Source: Corythucha ciliata
Lineage: Eukaryota; Arthropoda; Insecta; Hemiptera; Tingidae
Assembly (NCBI GenBank): GCA_038030265.1
Contig: CM075939.1
Span: 30,981,253 to 31,045,252, forward strand
Direction: 5' to 3'
DNA length: 64,000 nucleotides
Part shown: positions 22,801 to 34,024 of the stretch, one piece after another
Layout: each line of letters opens with the position of its first letter
How positions within the stretch are numbered: position 1 is the stretch's first letter
Made by a program: the position numbers and the translations under genes
Notes under the pieces: model-generated
Database searches by the model: none
The model's input: only the letters and a program-made list of their open reading frames with translations
What the model was told of the DNA's origin: nothing

Positions 22801-23964
22801 ATTTTTATAGCTTTCAATTCGCACGAAATATAGGAAGACACATTTGAAAACATTGGAGATTGCTGTTTTGAATCAGCCCCCCCCCCCTCCATCATTCACA
22901 ACACTACCTGCCCGCCACACAATGCTAAAGACAAATTATTGCTCAAAATGTATTTCATTTCCGTCGTTCTTAAAGTAAATGGGGCAGAACGGACGTTGTA
23001 ATATTGAGTGGCGGCGCCGGTTCTGAGCTTTGTATAGAAGCTTTAAAAAGTTCCCGGCCTGGAAAACTGCGTTTTTATTTTTGAGACTCGTGATGTTTGA
23101 CAAAAATTTAACCAATGGAAAAAACACTGATAAATTATTTTGTTTATTCCTTTGTCCTTGTTTATTATTTTGTTTATTATATTGTTTAGTTATGGGATGT
23201 ATGGTCGTTGAGGTTTATGTTTGATACAAATATGCAATGACTGGCAGAAAAAAAATGTGTTCTATTGATACAATGAACACGTATTTTCTCAGACTTGAAG
23301 GTATTCCTTAACTTTGTTGAATTTAGTTGTATGAACTTGGATGAGAGAGGGCTGCAGTTCAATGACTTTCGTTTTTGCCTTTCACAATTTTTACTTGTTG
23401 GAGAAAAAAGAGGATTCAGAGAGGGTGAGAGGTGAGGGATTTTCCTGTACTTCTCCTTCACACTGATTGTATACTTCTCTCTCATTCTCTGGGTTTTTTC
23501 TTCCATCTCACACATCTTAGTGAGAGAGTTCGAAGTCTAAATCCGTCTTTTCTCTTCTTCTTCTTCTTCTTCTTCTTATTTTCTGGGGATCGCTGGATTT
23601 TGGGCAAAGCTCCAAACCAACTCTACGAAAGGCTCGTCCCTCCTCCCATTGAAAGCTCCCACGTGCTTCGACGGCGCAAGATTCTTGAGGAAAAACCCTT
23701 ATAGTTACGTGCATACGTGGAATAGTAAAATATTTTCGAGGAATAAAAAAAATGGGCTTTTCAAATTTTCTACCGTACTTCATATAGTTTATATGCCTAA
23801 TTACATTGTTAGTGATGATTATCGATTTTTAAACACCACAATTAAATTTTTCACCCGTAATTGTTTTTTTAAATTAAATTTTAAACCTATACGATATTTA
23901 AATAACTTGGGCAATATTCCATCTCTAAAACTTCTAATTTGTGTGGTTTTTTGTTTTGTTTCAG
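19803..23964 (+). other. Pde11: Pde11 intron 1 (4.2 kb)
   Basis: Intron between candidate exon 1B and exon 2, closed by TTTGTTTCAG. It holds a MITE-related fragment near 21.85 kb, a (TTC)n run at 23551-23580 and an AT-rich 3' third. Open frames up to 125 codons (21944-22321) show no domain. Confidence 0.5.
21835..21935. repeat. MITE fragment related to 36934-37068
   Basis: AACCAAAGAAATTTATTCCC and CGAAAAATGAAGCATTTTGA match the core of the small element nested in intron 12 (36980-37022). A TTGTGAACG end-like word follows at 21921. Confidence 0.55.
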
Positions 23965-24112
23965 GGTGGCGCTGGGTGGAGATGACGGCGGAGACCTGGC
24001 CTGTGGCATCGCCGCCTCGTGGCGAAGCCAAGCGAAGCTACGACCAGGAACACGCCGCCATCGAGGCCTGGCTTGACGATCATACAGACTTCGTTCAAGA
24101 CTATTTCATCAG
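23965..24112 (+). CDS. Pde11: Pde11 exon 2 (residues 1-43)
   Basis: Acceptor TTTCAG|G, donor CAG|GTTAGT. Carries ATG 23982 ([15 protein letters not shown]...) and the conserved [16 protein letters not shown] helix that leads into PDE11 N-termini. The frame is also open from the acceptor (WRWVE), allowing upstream first exons to read through. Ends in phase 2. Confidence 0.85.
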
Positions 24113-27100
24113 GTTAGTCGAAACAAGGAAAATGAAAAAGGACCTCTGTATAGGTGAGGAGGGGAAGAAAGAGGAAGTCTCTAAGGTAGTTTATTTATAA
24201 TAATAGTAATCAAACTGATAGGATTAGTAGCACACACTCTTTAGATTCATTCAAGGAGAAAGTTCCGTTTTATTTTCTTTCGTCAGTAACTAAAATTTTT
24301 TTTTGTGAGTCATTTTTTCTTTTATCGTTTACGTAACGTGAATACTTCGAATTGTACTCATTCCGCAAAAACTAATCTCCAGTGATTTTCAATGTTGGAC
24401 GGGGTCCTCCCTCTTCGTTAGCGTTCTTGACCCGGTTTTTATAAGCGCGCACGTCCGGGAAAATCCAAAATCCTCGTTAAGACCGACGATGACGGCGTCA
24501 AAAGGATGAAGTGGGTGAGGTAGGTAATCCCGTGTTCTTGTACATTTGATCGTCAATCGAACTTTTCCCTATTGGTTCATTAATCACAGTGTCTCAACAA
24601 TTATTGGCAGCTGCGGGATGGGAAATCAAGGCAGACAATTTTTGAAGTGTAAAAGTGGACGTAGCATTGTTCATAACCGCTGCAATTCTTTTTTTAATGC
24701 TTACAGTTAGTGGGTTTAAATTCGTTTAGCACACGGCAACCCACTTTTTTAATTGTCAGGGGCGAATACCACCATGCTTGTGTTATTCAGTTGAATAGAG
24801 CCTTCGCTGTGTAAGTGTATACTTATTATTAATACACTTGAATCGGTTCCGTTGAATTAGCCGCTGTTGTCTGTGAGCCGCTGTTTGAAACATGAATGAA
24901 TGAAACGGGTGTACGCTGCTTACAAAGGATATGCGGTGGGATGTGGATGTGGAGGCGTGTTCTTGTTTGTTTTCCCTGAAAGGAACAGAGAATGCCCTTG
25001 TGTATGCATGTGCAAGTTCTTAATCGCGCGGACGCTCTCCCGAAAAATTACCGTGAGCCTAGAAAAAAAGGGGGGCGGGAGTGACAATCGATTAGAACTT
25101 CTTTAAAAACTCCAGTTTCTTTTCCGTTTTTTACGTGTGACTTATTTAGCTCCCATTATATTAGAGATGCTATTTTTTTCCTAAAAAGATTATAGTGTAT
25201 TTTATCTGCCTAAATAAATGTGCTGTGAATGAAGAGAGCGAGCAAAAAAAGTCAAATTCAGTTCGGAAATTTCCACTGCTTTGGTTTTCCAACTATAGAA
25301 TGACAATAGCTCGTCATGGAGCCTTGGGATCTATTCAAAAATGTACAGAAGAAAGGCGCGCACCCAATAACGTGTCGCCTTCCTCGCTGCTTTTTTGTGG
25401 TTCAGCGGAAAGATGTGTGGTGTGGTTGAATGACGGCGATGATATGAAGCGTATACAATGTGGATCATTTTACTTTGTCCTTTGTCGAATTTACGTTATG
25501 TTGGTGATGGTACGACGTACGAGGGACGGTGGCAGGTGGGAAAAGGGGTGCAATTCCTATAACCTTGGTACCCGGTTTGAAAATAAATTCGCGAAAAATA
25601 TAAATAAATATTTTGGTTTGAAAGTTGCATCATTCGCTTCGCCGGAATCGATAAAAAAAAAAAAAAATTCTGGTAAACAAAAGATGAGCGCTCGACTCTT
25701 TTCTGCCTCCTCCTAGAAAACAGCTAACAAGCGTCATTCGAGCAGAATGTAAATAAGAGGCGTTAAACAGTTCGAAAGCTTATGCTAACATGAAACTCTC
25801 CCTCCCCACTCCATTAATAGTAACCAGTAAAACGAAGCCACAAACCCGCGCGTTCGTTCTCTATGCCTCCCGCGAGTTGTATTATCGCCAAGGGTATGAT
25901 GAGGGTTAGTGCGTCATCTAATTAGAGAGAGAGAGTGAGAGAGAAACCTCTACAGTGCTCTTTTGAATGCAATGTTACGAATATAAGGGTGCCCTCGTGA
26001 ACAAGGGCGAGAAATGGCGGTGGCGGGTCGTTGCTTTTCAATCGAACTTGAATAGGAAACAGAATTAGAAATTCAAAATTATCCCCGAAGGAGTGCGAAT
26101 TATCCAGTGAAATTGCACATGGAAGAATGGTAGATATGCAATTTGAAAGTTATCTCCTTCTAATTTCTCGGAGAAAACGGCAAATTCCAAGGAACCGTAA
26201 CATTCTCTCTCTACCGGAAAAAAAATATTAAAGAACTAACGACGGAAGTCCCTAACTTTCGTGTTGAGATAAGTAAACGGTCATTGGTGAGCAAAATATA
26301 TTCGAACCGTTGTAGCGTTTTGTTGTAAAGGAGGAGAGAAAGCTATCCCGCTTAACACTTGTAGGGCAGGGCGCTCGAACCATTGCCCAGCACTTCTCAG
26401 TCTTGCATTTTGTGGTCCGGCCCTGTAGAGGCATCTATGTGACGGAATATTTTCTCTGCTGTTCAGCGTTCATACGTATCGCCTGTTGTCGCTTTTGGTC
26501 CACAAGGCAATGACAGAAATAATGAAGATACCTTAGAAAAGTACAAAAAATCCTATACACGGTCGCCCCATTTTTGTTCGTCAAACAATAAAACAATAAT
26601 AATTTTTGGTATAATTAGCCATTATAGTTGGAGGGATTCTATCTGTGATGCACCAATAACTTGGCTCCGGCAACGGTTGGCTTGGCATGTTTTTCGGTGA
26701 CTCCACGACTTAAAACAGTGGTCACTATTCAGTACTCACAGTCAGATTGCAGGAAATTTTTCGCGAAAAACTAGCCCTTCGGTCAAATCTAGATAGATAT
26801 TACTTGCGTCAAAATACTCTACGACCATGGGGGGGCAGGGGGCAGCTGTCCTCCCCTTGACTCGAAAGCGCAGACTTGGTGGGGCAGCTGCCCACCCCCA
26901 GAGATACCATCAAAAAGTTGAAATCCGACAGGAGCGGTGATCGCCACATTGTGTTGTATCAAAATTTTCGTGGGTCTCGCTCAGCAATAAAGCAATTTTC
27001 TCGGATTTCGAATCGGGAAATCTCAAAAATTATTTTCTCCCCTTCAGCCTCACTAAAAAACCAATTTCTCAGATTTCGATTACTAACATTGTCCCAAAGT

Positions 27101-30100
27101 GCCGTGTCCAACGTGAACGGGAAATACGGGCGTTTTATTTCATTTCAAACTCAATTTCAATCCCCAGGAAAAAACCGGGTTTGAAGAAAATAACGCCCGC
27201 CCGCCGAGTTGTCCCCCCCCCCCTTCTTTTCTTTCATTTTTTTGGGGGGAGGGGCCTAGACCCAAAGCCATTAGTAAAAGCCCGCAGTGTTCAAGTTGTA
27301 CACGGGTTAGGCACTATTTTTCCTGATTTTTCTTGCCCCCCTTTCCAACATTTTTCCCGGATCTAGCTCTCTAAAAACCTTCTCCGATTTCTCTCTCTGA
27401 AAAATCAATTCTTCAGATTTCTCTGAACAACAACAACAACAACAACAAAAAAACAACAACAAAAACAACAAACAGTTTTACGTGTCGAGCTCACTAACAA
27501 ATCAATTTCGTGGATTTTTGATGCCTTAGAAAGTTACAAATTTCGTGGGGTGCACAACTTCGGACGGAGACCGTTATCGCTGCTTTCGGGCACTGAAACC
27601 CGATTTTAGCCAGCTCTCTAAATAGTAAAAGCCCTTTTCCTCGTATTCCGTTCCTTAAAGCGGCCCATACACGTACAATAATATTGCGCTGGTTTGACTC
27701 ACTAAAAAAACGATTTCTCGGATTTCGTGGCTCAGTAAAAACAATTTCGCTTATTTGGTTGCTGAAAAGTCAATCTCATTCAAAAACTAATTATAGGGGT
27801 ATTCATGCAAATTGTTAAACCTTGTATGCAAGGTGACTAAACTTTACTATAGGTGCCGCAGATTTCCCCCTGATCACCATGCGGGAGGGGTGGGGGACTG
27901 ACGTCACCAGCAGTCCTGTACTTCCGATTGCTCACCCTAGAGCAGCAGAGAAAGTTAATTTTGAAATTGAAGTTTATGATTTCTCAAAAATCACAACCCA
28001 ATAACATTTAATAATGTACTGGGTCCAGCACAAAGGCGGTTGGGACTGCTTGTGACGGAACCTATAGAAAGTTTAGTCACCTTGCCTTGTATATATTTCT
28101 TATAGCGATTTCCATTTGACGCACTACACAAGTGTAATGCCACGTCCTCTCCATAAACATATGTTTCAATTCTGAGAGGACGGGTGGAAAAACTTACACC
28201 ACACGAGTGCAATGCAGTGAATGGAAAACGCTATTAGATGCTAAATTAAATTCCGAACAGATGAGTGTAGTCCATAGAAACGGAGAAACTGAACAAAAAA
28301 ACAACGAAATAATATGAATACCACTTATGTGAATTATGCACAGCAATTTTTGCTTCCTCGAATACCGAAGGTAGGGAAGCTATTTGATAGTTTCTCGAGG
28401 TGAAAAAATTGTTGGTCTCCGATTTTAAAAATTCCACTTGCCTTTTGCGTTTCAGAGCTTTCTGAACAACTTTGGTTCCATATCTGTCTGTCTGTGTAGC
28501 TGTACACTTTATACCAACGCGCATATCTCCTAAAGTAGCCAACCGATTCTGATGAAATTTTCGTATTAAACGTAGGTTAGGTTACAGAAGGTCCCATTTC
28601 AATTTGAGTTAAATCGGTCCAATAGGAGGGGCTCCAGGGGGGCAGTGAACACTTCTCACCAACGCTCATATCTCCTAGAATAGTCAACCGAGCTTGATGA
28701 AATATTCATGATGAACATAGGTTAGACTATAGATGGTCCCATTTAAATTTCAATTCAATCGGTTCAATGTGACAGGGTCCAGAAGGGGGGGGGGACTTCC
28801 CACCAACGCACACATCTCCTGAAAAAGGCAACCGATCTTGGTCAAATGTTCCCATGGCCTCATTTAAATTGGAATAAAATGGGTCCAATTGGAGGGGCTC
28901 CAGGGGGGGGGGGATCAGTGTACACTTCTCACCAATAACGCACATATCTCCTAGAAAAGGCCGAAGAGGCAACTCATCTTCACGAAGTATTCATGATAAA
29001 CTAGACTATATGTAGATGTCCCCATTTCGTTTTGAATTAAATCGGCCCAATATGAGGGGCTCCAGGGGGGCAGTGTACAGTGCACACTTGATGTGCACGA
29101 TTTGACAAAATTTTGTTCTGGAATGCTAATTTTGGCTGATTTGTCTTCTATTAAAAAGACACTAATTAAAAGAGTTCAATTGCTGCCCCTGGCGAGTGCT
29201 GCCTTGGAGAAAATTCCCCTCCCCCCTACCTAATGGATCCGGCCATGTTCAACGAAGATACGTTACTCGAGGAAGCATTGTGCTACACCATTAGCGGCCT
29301 TTTTTTTTTTTATAATCGTGAACCTTCACTAGTGCTGGTTCCACTCGTGAAGAACTTTTAAACACAATTGAATCCGAAAGTCGAGACGAATTCCGGATCG
29401 TACGAGCGAATAGGTTCTCCACTGTGATGCCACCGTTTTTGGCCTCTTATCGCACGCGTTCGACTAAGGTTGTGGAAAACTTGCAAACGGTGTCCACACA
29501 ATCGACGGCTGCCTGAATTACAACCAAGCTCCAGCCAGGATCCAGGGAGGGAGTTAGGTCGTTTTCAAAGCGCCAATGGCCAGTTGGCTAATTTCAGCGC
29601 TAGTTTAGCCATTTTCAAGGTGCGAATTGTGAGTTTTGCCATTTTTATGCCGTAAATAGCCCTGTCAAGCCAAGACGGGAATGGTTAGTTGGCCAATCTT
29701 GGCACGCGAATGGTCTATTTTGCGCTTTTGAGTGCCAGGAATAATCTATTTAGGCATTTTCAGGGCGCAAATAGTCAGTTGAATCGTATTTAGGACGTGT
29801 ATATGATCCGTCGATCCAATAACAGTCGGTGGGTACATTCATGGTCCCTCAAGCCAACGGCGCGAATGGTCAGTATTGGCCATTTTTAGCGAGCGAATTG
29901 TCAGTTTGGCCATTTTCAGGGTGGCAATCATAATGTTTTCAGGGCTGCAAGAATCGTGAGCTCAGCCATTTTTAGGGTGCGTGAAGTCAGTTTGGTTGTT
30001 TTTAAAGTTAGAATTTCCAGTTTGGCAATTTTTAGGGCACAAATACTCAGGGCACGTATTGTCAGTTTTGCCACTTTGGGGTGGGATTATAGTTAGTTCA

Positions 30101-33100
30101 GCCGTTTTTATGGTAGTCTAGCTATTTTTAGGCAGTGAATGGCTATCAAGCCATTTTTAGTAGAACGAAGCACACTATATCCCAAGCCCCATCCATGAGC
30201 AAATCCTAGATCCGCGTCTGCAATACTGGTGGGGTTTCTCCACACGGGGAATCCGCAAAATGAGACAAAGTTTCTATCAGAAGTGTCAAATGTGATGCCA
30301 CCGTTTTTAACCACTTGCGCGTGAACTTTCCCGTGGACAGCCCTGAAGTCCAAGGAAGAGTCCTGATGCACAGGGACCTGTCTGGGCAGCTCAGGGCCCT
30401 AGGTAGGAGTGGTCTCGAAAAAACGCCGCAAGTGGGATCCCAATCCCAGGACGCTGTTTGAGACGCCGTGGCAATCAAACTATCGGTTTTTATTTTGATA
30501 CTGACCGCGCGTACTAGTGGCCCAGAATTTGATAAAATTGGATGATACCGACGACCACGACGCGAAACATCGATTTCTGGAATTCAGGACCGTTCAAGAG
30601 GATGTGTATTTCTAGGTTGAGCATGGTTTGGTGGACACATAAATCACTTCTGTTTCATTGTCAGAACAGAACCTTTGAGAAAATGTCCCTTAAAGTCGAG
30701 AAGGTGAGAACCCCTCGATGGGGCTTGACATCATCTTCACAACTTTTTCACCACTTCAGCTCATCCGTCTCTCAAACGGTGAACTGCTGAGGTTTTGAAT
30801 TTAATTTTTCGATCCTGGATTAGCCCCTTCACACTTCTCGCCCCACCCATCAAACAAACATGACGATACTCTTACATTCTTAAACGGTAGATAATACGGC
30901 AAAAAACTTATGTAAAATATAAATAATATTTACATATATACACATACATATAGATATAAATTATAGTAAATATATAATATTAATTGGTTAAATCGTTTCT
31001 ACATGTAGATGGTATGCCGGAAAATTCACGTTATTAGTAGTGTACCATCCGTAAAGATTAAGAATTCCTCACATTTTGGTTTATTTTTTCTCAGTTGGCA
31101 CAATGATGTAGATACACTAAGTGGTGGGGAGGTATTTCCCCCCCCCTCTGTTAGATCACTGGGGAGAGGCATATCTCCCGTTGCCCACCCCCCGTGCTGA
31201 AACTCTTAGAAAGTTCTAGTTTAACTCAATCATTCACTATAAACTATAACCATGAAAAGAGCCGAAATATAGAAAACCCATTCTAACCGTAACTCTACCC
31301 TACCTAGTGCCCCCCTCCAACGTTTGACGTCCTATTTTTCGGCAGTGGAACCAAAATAAACTACGCATTTACGACTTGACGAAAAATTCGTTCACACGAA
31401 AATCCACCGCCTTTTCAGACAGTTTCGGTTAAAAGAGTGACATTTGTAATTCATTGAGGGGTGTTGAGTTAAAGAGGTCTTGCCTGTAAGTTATGATTAA
31501 AATGAAAAAAAAAAAAAAAATCAAGCTAAAGGCATGATCTCGCCTCTGTCAATTTCATCTACCTGAAAAATAAATATAAGAAGTTTCGTCCAGTGTATTC
31601 TGTTGAAAAAAGAAATCGCTCAAAAAATATAATGTCGTGTTATTGAGCGATCTTGTGATTGAGGGGGTTGGAATGCGGATTGATGAACGATGAAAGATTT
31701 TCTGTCCGTCAAACTCTGGATTTTATTAGTACAATCGCTCAAGAAGAAAAAGAAGACGATGAAGAAAAAAAATCGTTTATAAGTGGCGGTAGGATTCCGT
31801 AAAAAATTGCGGTCAATTCATCTTCACTTGAGCTGAATCTTGCTGTGAGGGAGAGAGCCAATTTGTGAATTCTCCCTCCTTCCTTATGTTGTAATCAAGA
31901 TCCTAATATATCAATGCAGCCATAATAATGTTGAATGAGATCATTCAAGTCGACAGAGTGAGGTTGTAATAAATACTAAGTGGGCATATTGCAACGGATA
32001 TTCCGAAAAAGGGCGTTTATTTTAAGGAATCTTTGCATTTGCAAAAAATGAGAAACAATATAATTTAATTTTTTCAGGAAAGCGACCAGACAAATGGTTG
32101 ACCTCTGGCTTGTTAGTCACGCCAGCGGTAGCGGTAGTGGAAGCGGCGGAATCGGATCGGGACAGTGTTGCACCGCTGACTCATCCGTTGGACACCCCTG
32201 TCCTGTCGCCTCGAGTCGAGCTTCATCCGGTGCGACGACGCCCGTTCGCAAAGTGTCGGCTCATGAATTCGAACGAGGTGGTCTCCTCAGACCGATGGTG
32301 ACCACGGTCGATGGTACGCCCACTTTTCTGTCTGTGTCACCTCCACCATCATCACCTGGACCGTTCGACTCGAGTCATCATTTCATCGGCGGTCAAGGAA
32401 TTGGATCTGGCAGTTACGGCAGCGGGGGTGTTGGCTCGACGGCGAGTGGTACGACGAACCATACGCTCGCACACAGGCGCTCTAGACAAGATCTTGGAAC
32501 CCTCGACGAGCGGGAACTCATTTTTGAGCTCGTGAGTTTTTTTTAATTTTTTTTTATTTATTTTTAAGCGCGAGTTTATATTGAGTGGTAGTAAACCGAC
32601 AAATATTTATTGTACCTCTTCCAAGGTGAAAGACATTTTCAACGAGCTTGAAGTCAAATCTCTCTGTCACAAAATCCTTCAAAACGTGTCAACGCTGTTA
32701 CGGGCTGACCGAGGATCACTGTTTCTCGTACAAGGAGAAAGAATTCCACCGTTATCATCACCTCACCCAGCGGACATTCACTATAACGCTACGACGTGCC
32801 GAGCGTCAAACATCCGACCTGTTGGCTGTATACACGCGGACGACGCGCCTCATACGCCACCCCACACGCCCCATCCGAAAGGGTGTCACTCAAGGTAAGC
32901 CCCGCACCGCCGGAACTACAGAGCCTTTCCTAATAAAATCCATTGATCATTCAGATGCCTCGTGTCAAAATTATTCGATGTCTGCTCTCGTTCCACTCTT
33001 CAAGAAATGGAGTGTAAGGAAGAGATTCGGATACCCTGGGGTAAAGGTATCATTGGCTTCGTCGCTGACACGGGAGAAACTGTCAATATCCCCGACGCTT

Positions 33101-33993
33101 ATAAGGTAAGGAGATACCAATTTTTTATTTATTCTTTAAATTCTTATCTAGACACTATTAAAAACTGGTAGGACCAAAGGTTTAATCAAGAAGTGGACGC
33201 AAGAACTGGCTATAGGACAAGATCGTTACTCTGCATGCCAATCAAGGATCTAAATGGGGACGTCATAGGAGTCGCTCAGGTATTTCAATAATCCCGATTT
33301 CTTTAACATTTACGGTTTTTAATTACGGTAATTCGTGTCACAGGTCATAAATAAACAAGGCGACTCGCATTTCACAGCCAATGATGAAAAAATTTTCAAT
33401 AGTTACCTTCAGTTTTGTGGCATTAGTTTAAGGAACGCTCAGCTCTATGAGAAAAGTCAATTAGAAGTTAAAAGGAATCAAGCAAGTAGACTAGTGATTT
33501 TTGGTTCGTTCATCCTTTTCGAAGCATACTGACTGACTTTGTACCCCATAGGTTCTGTTGGACCTCGCTAGAATGATTTTCGAAGAACAAAGCACGATAG
33601 AGCACATGGTTTTTAGAATCCTAACACACACTCAGTCGTTGATCCAGTGTCAACGAGTTCAGGTAAAAATTTATTCGAAAACCATTTTTCCAACTAAACC
33701 ATCGTAACCGTCTTCTTTAAATTTCATTTACGCAGGTGCTGCTTCTGCACAAGGCGAACATGGGAAGCTTCTCCCGCGTGTTTGACTTCGAAGCGAATGA
33801 TCTCGACGGCTTTGAAAAGGACAGTGAAGAGCGAACAAGGTGACACATCAGACACAATGTACAGTAACCCTAAAGAAACAGCCTGTTTAACAGTTTTCCT
33901 TCCTGTTATTTATTTGTTCGTTCATTGTTTCCCCCAATTCATTACACAAATAACTTAATCAATTATTCGGTCGTTGATAGTTGCGCGAGATTT

Positions 33994-34024
<31 letters not shown>

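Larger units (their letters stand above)
24113..32077 (+). other. Pde11: Pde11 intron 2 (8.0 kb)
   Basis: Opens with GTTAGT and closes with TTTTTTCAG. Filled with repeats annotated separately: AATTTCG array, hAT-like MITE, 145-bp satellite and a GGCCA minisatellite. The longest open frame, 173 codons at 25195-25716, has no recognisable domain, ends in a Lys/Asn-rich simple stretch and has no splice support. A GA repeat lies at 25925-25944 and an AT-rich patch at 30900-30990. Confidence 0.7.

Noticed and set aside
24113..24200. Read-through of exon 2 into intron 2 (end of the 183-codon frame at 23649)
   Set aside because: Exon 3 continues the conserved FIRKATRQ sequence exactly from the donor at 24112, so the read-through is intronic.
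25195..25716. 173-codon open frame in Pde11 intron 2 (+)
   Set aside because: No domain, mixed simple sequence, Lys/Asn-rich end, no splice or promoter support; long frames of this size occur by chance in 64 kb.
32648..33109. 153-codon plus-strand frame across exons 4-5
   Set aside because: Out of frame with the GAF-A protein; it runs over a spliced intron.
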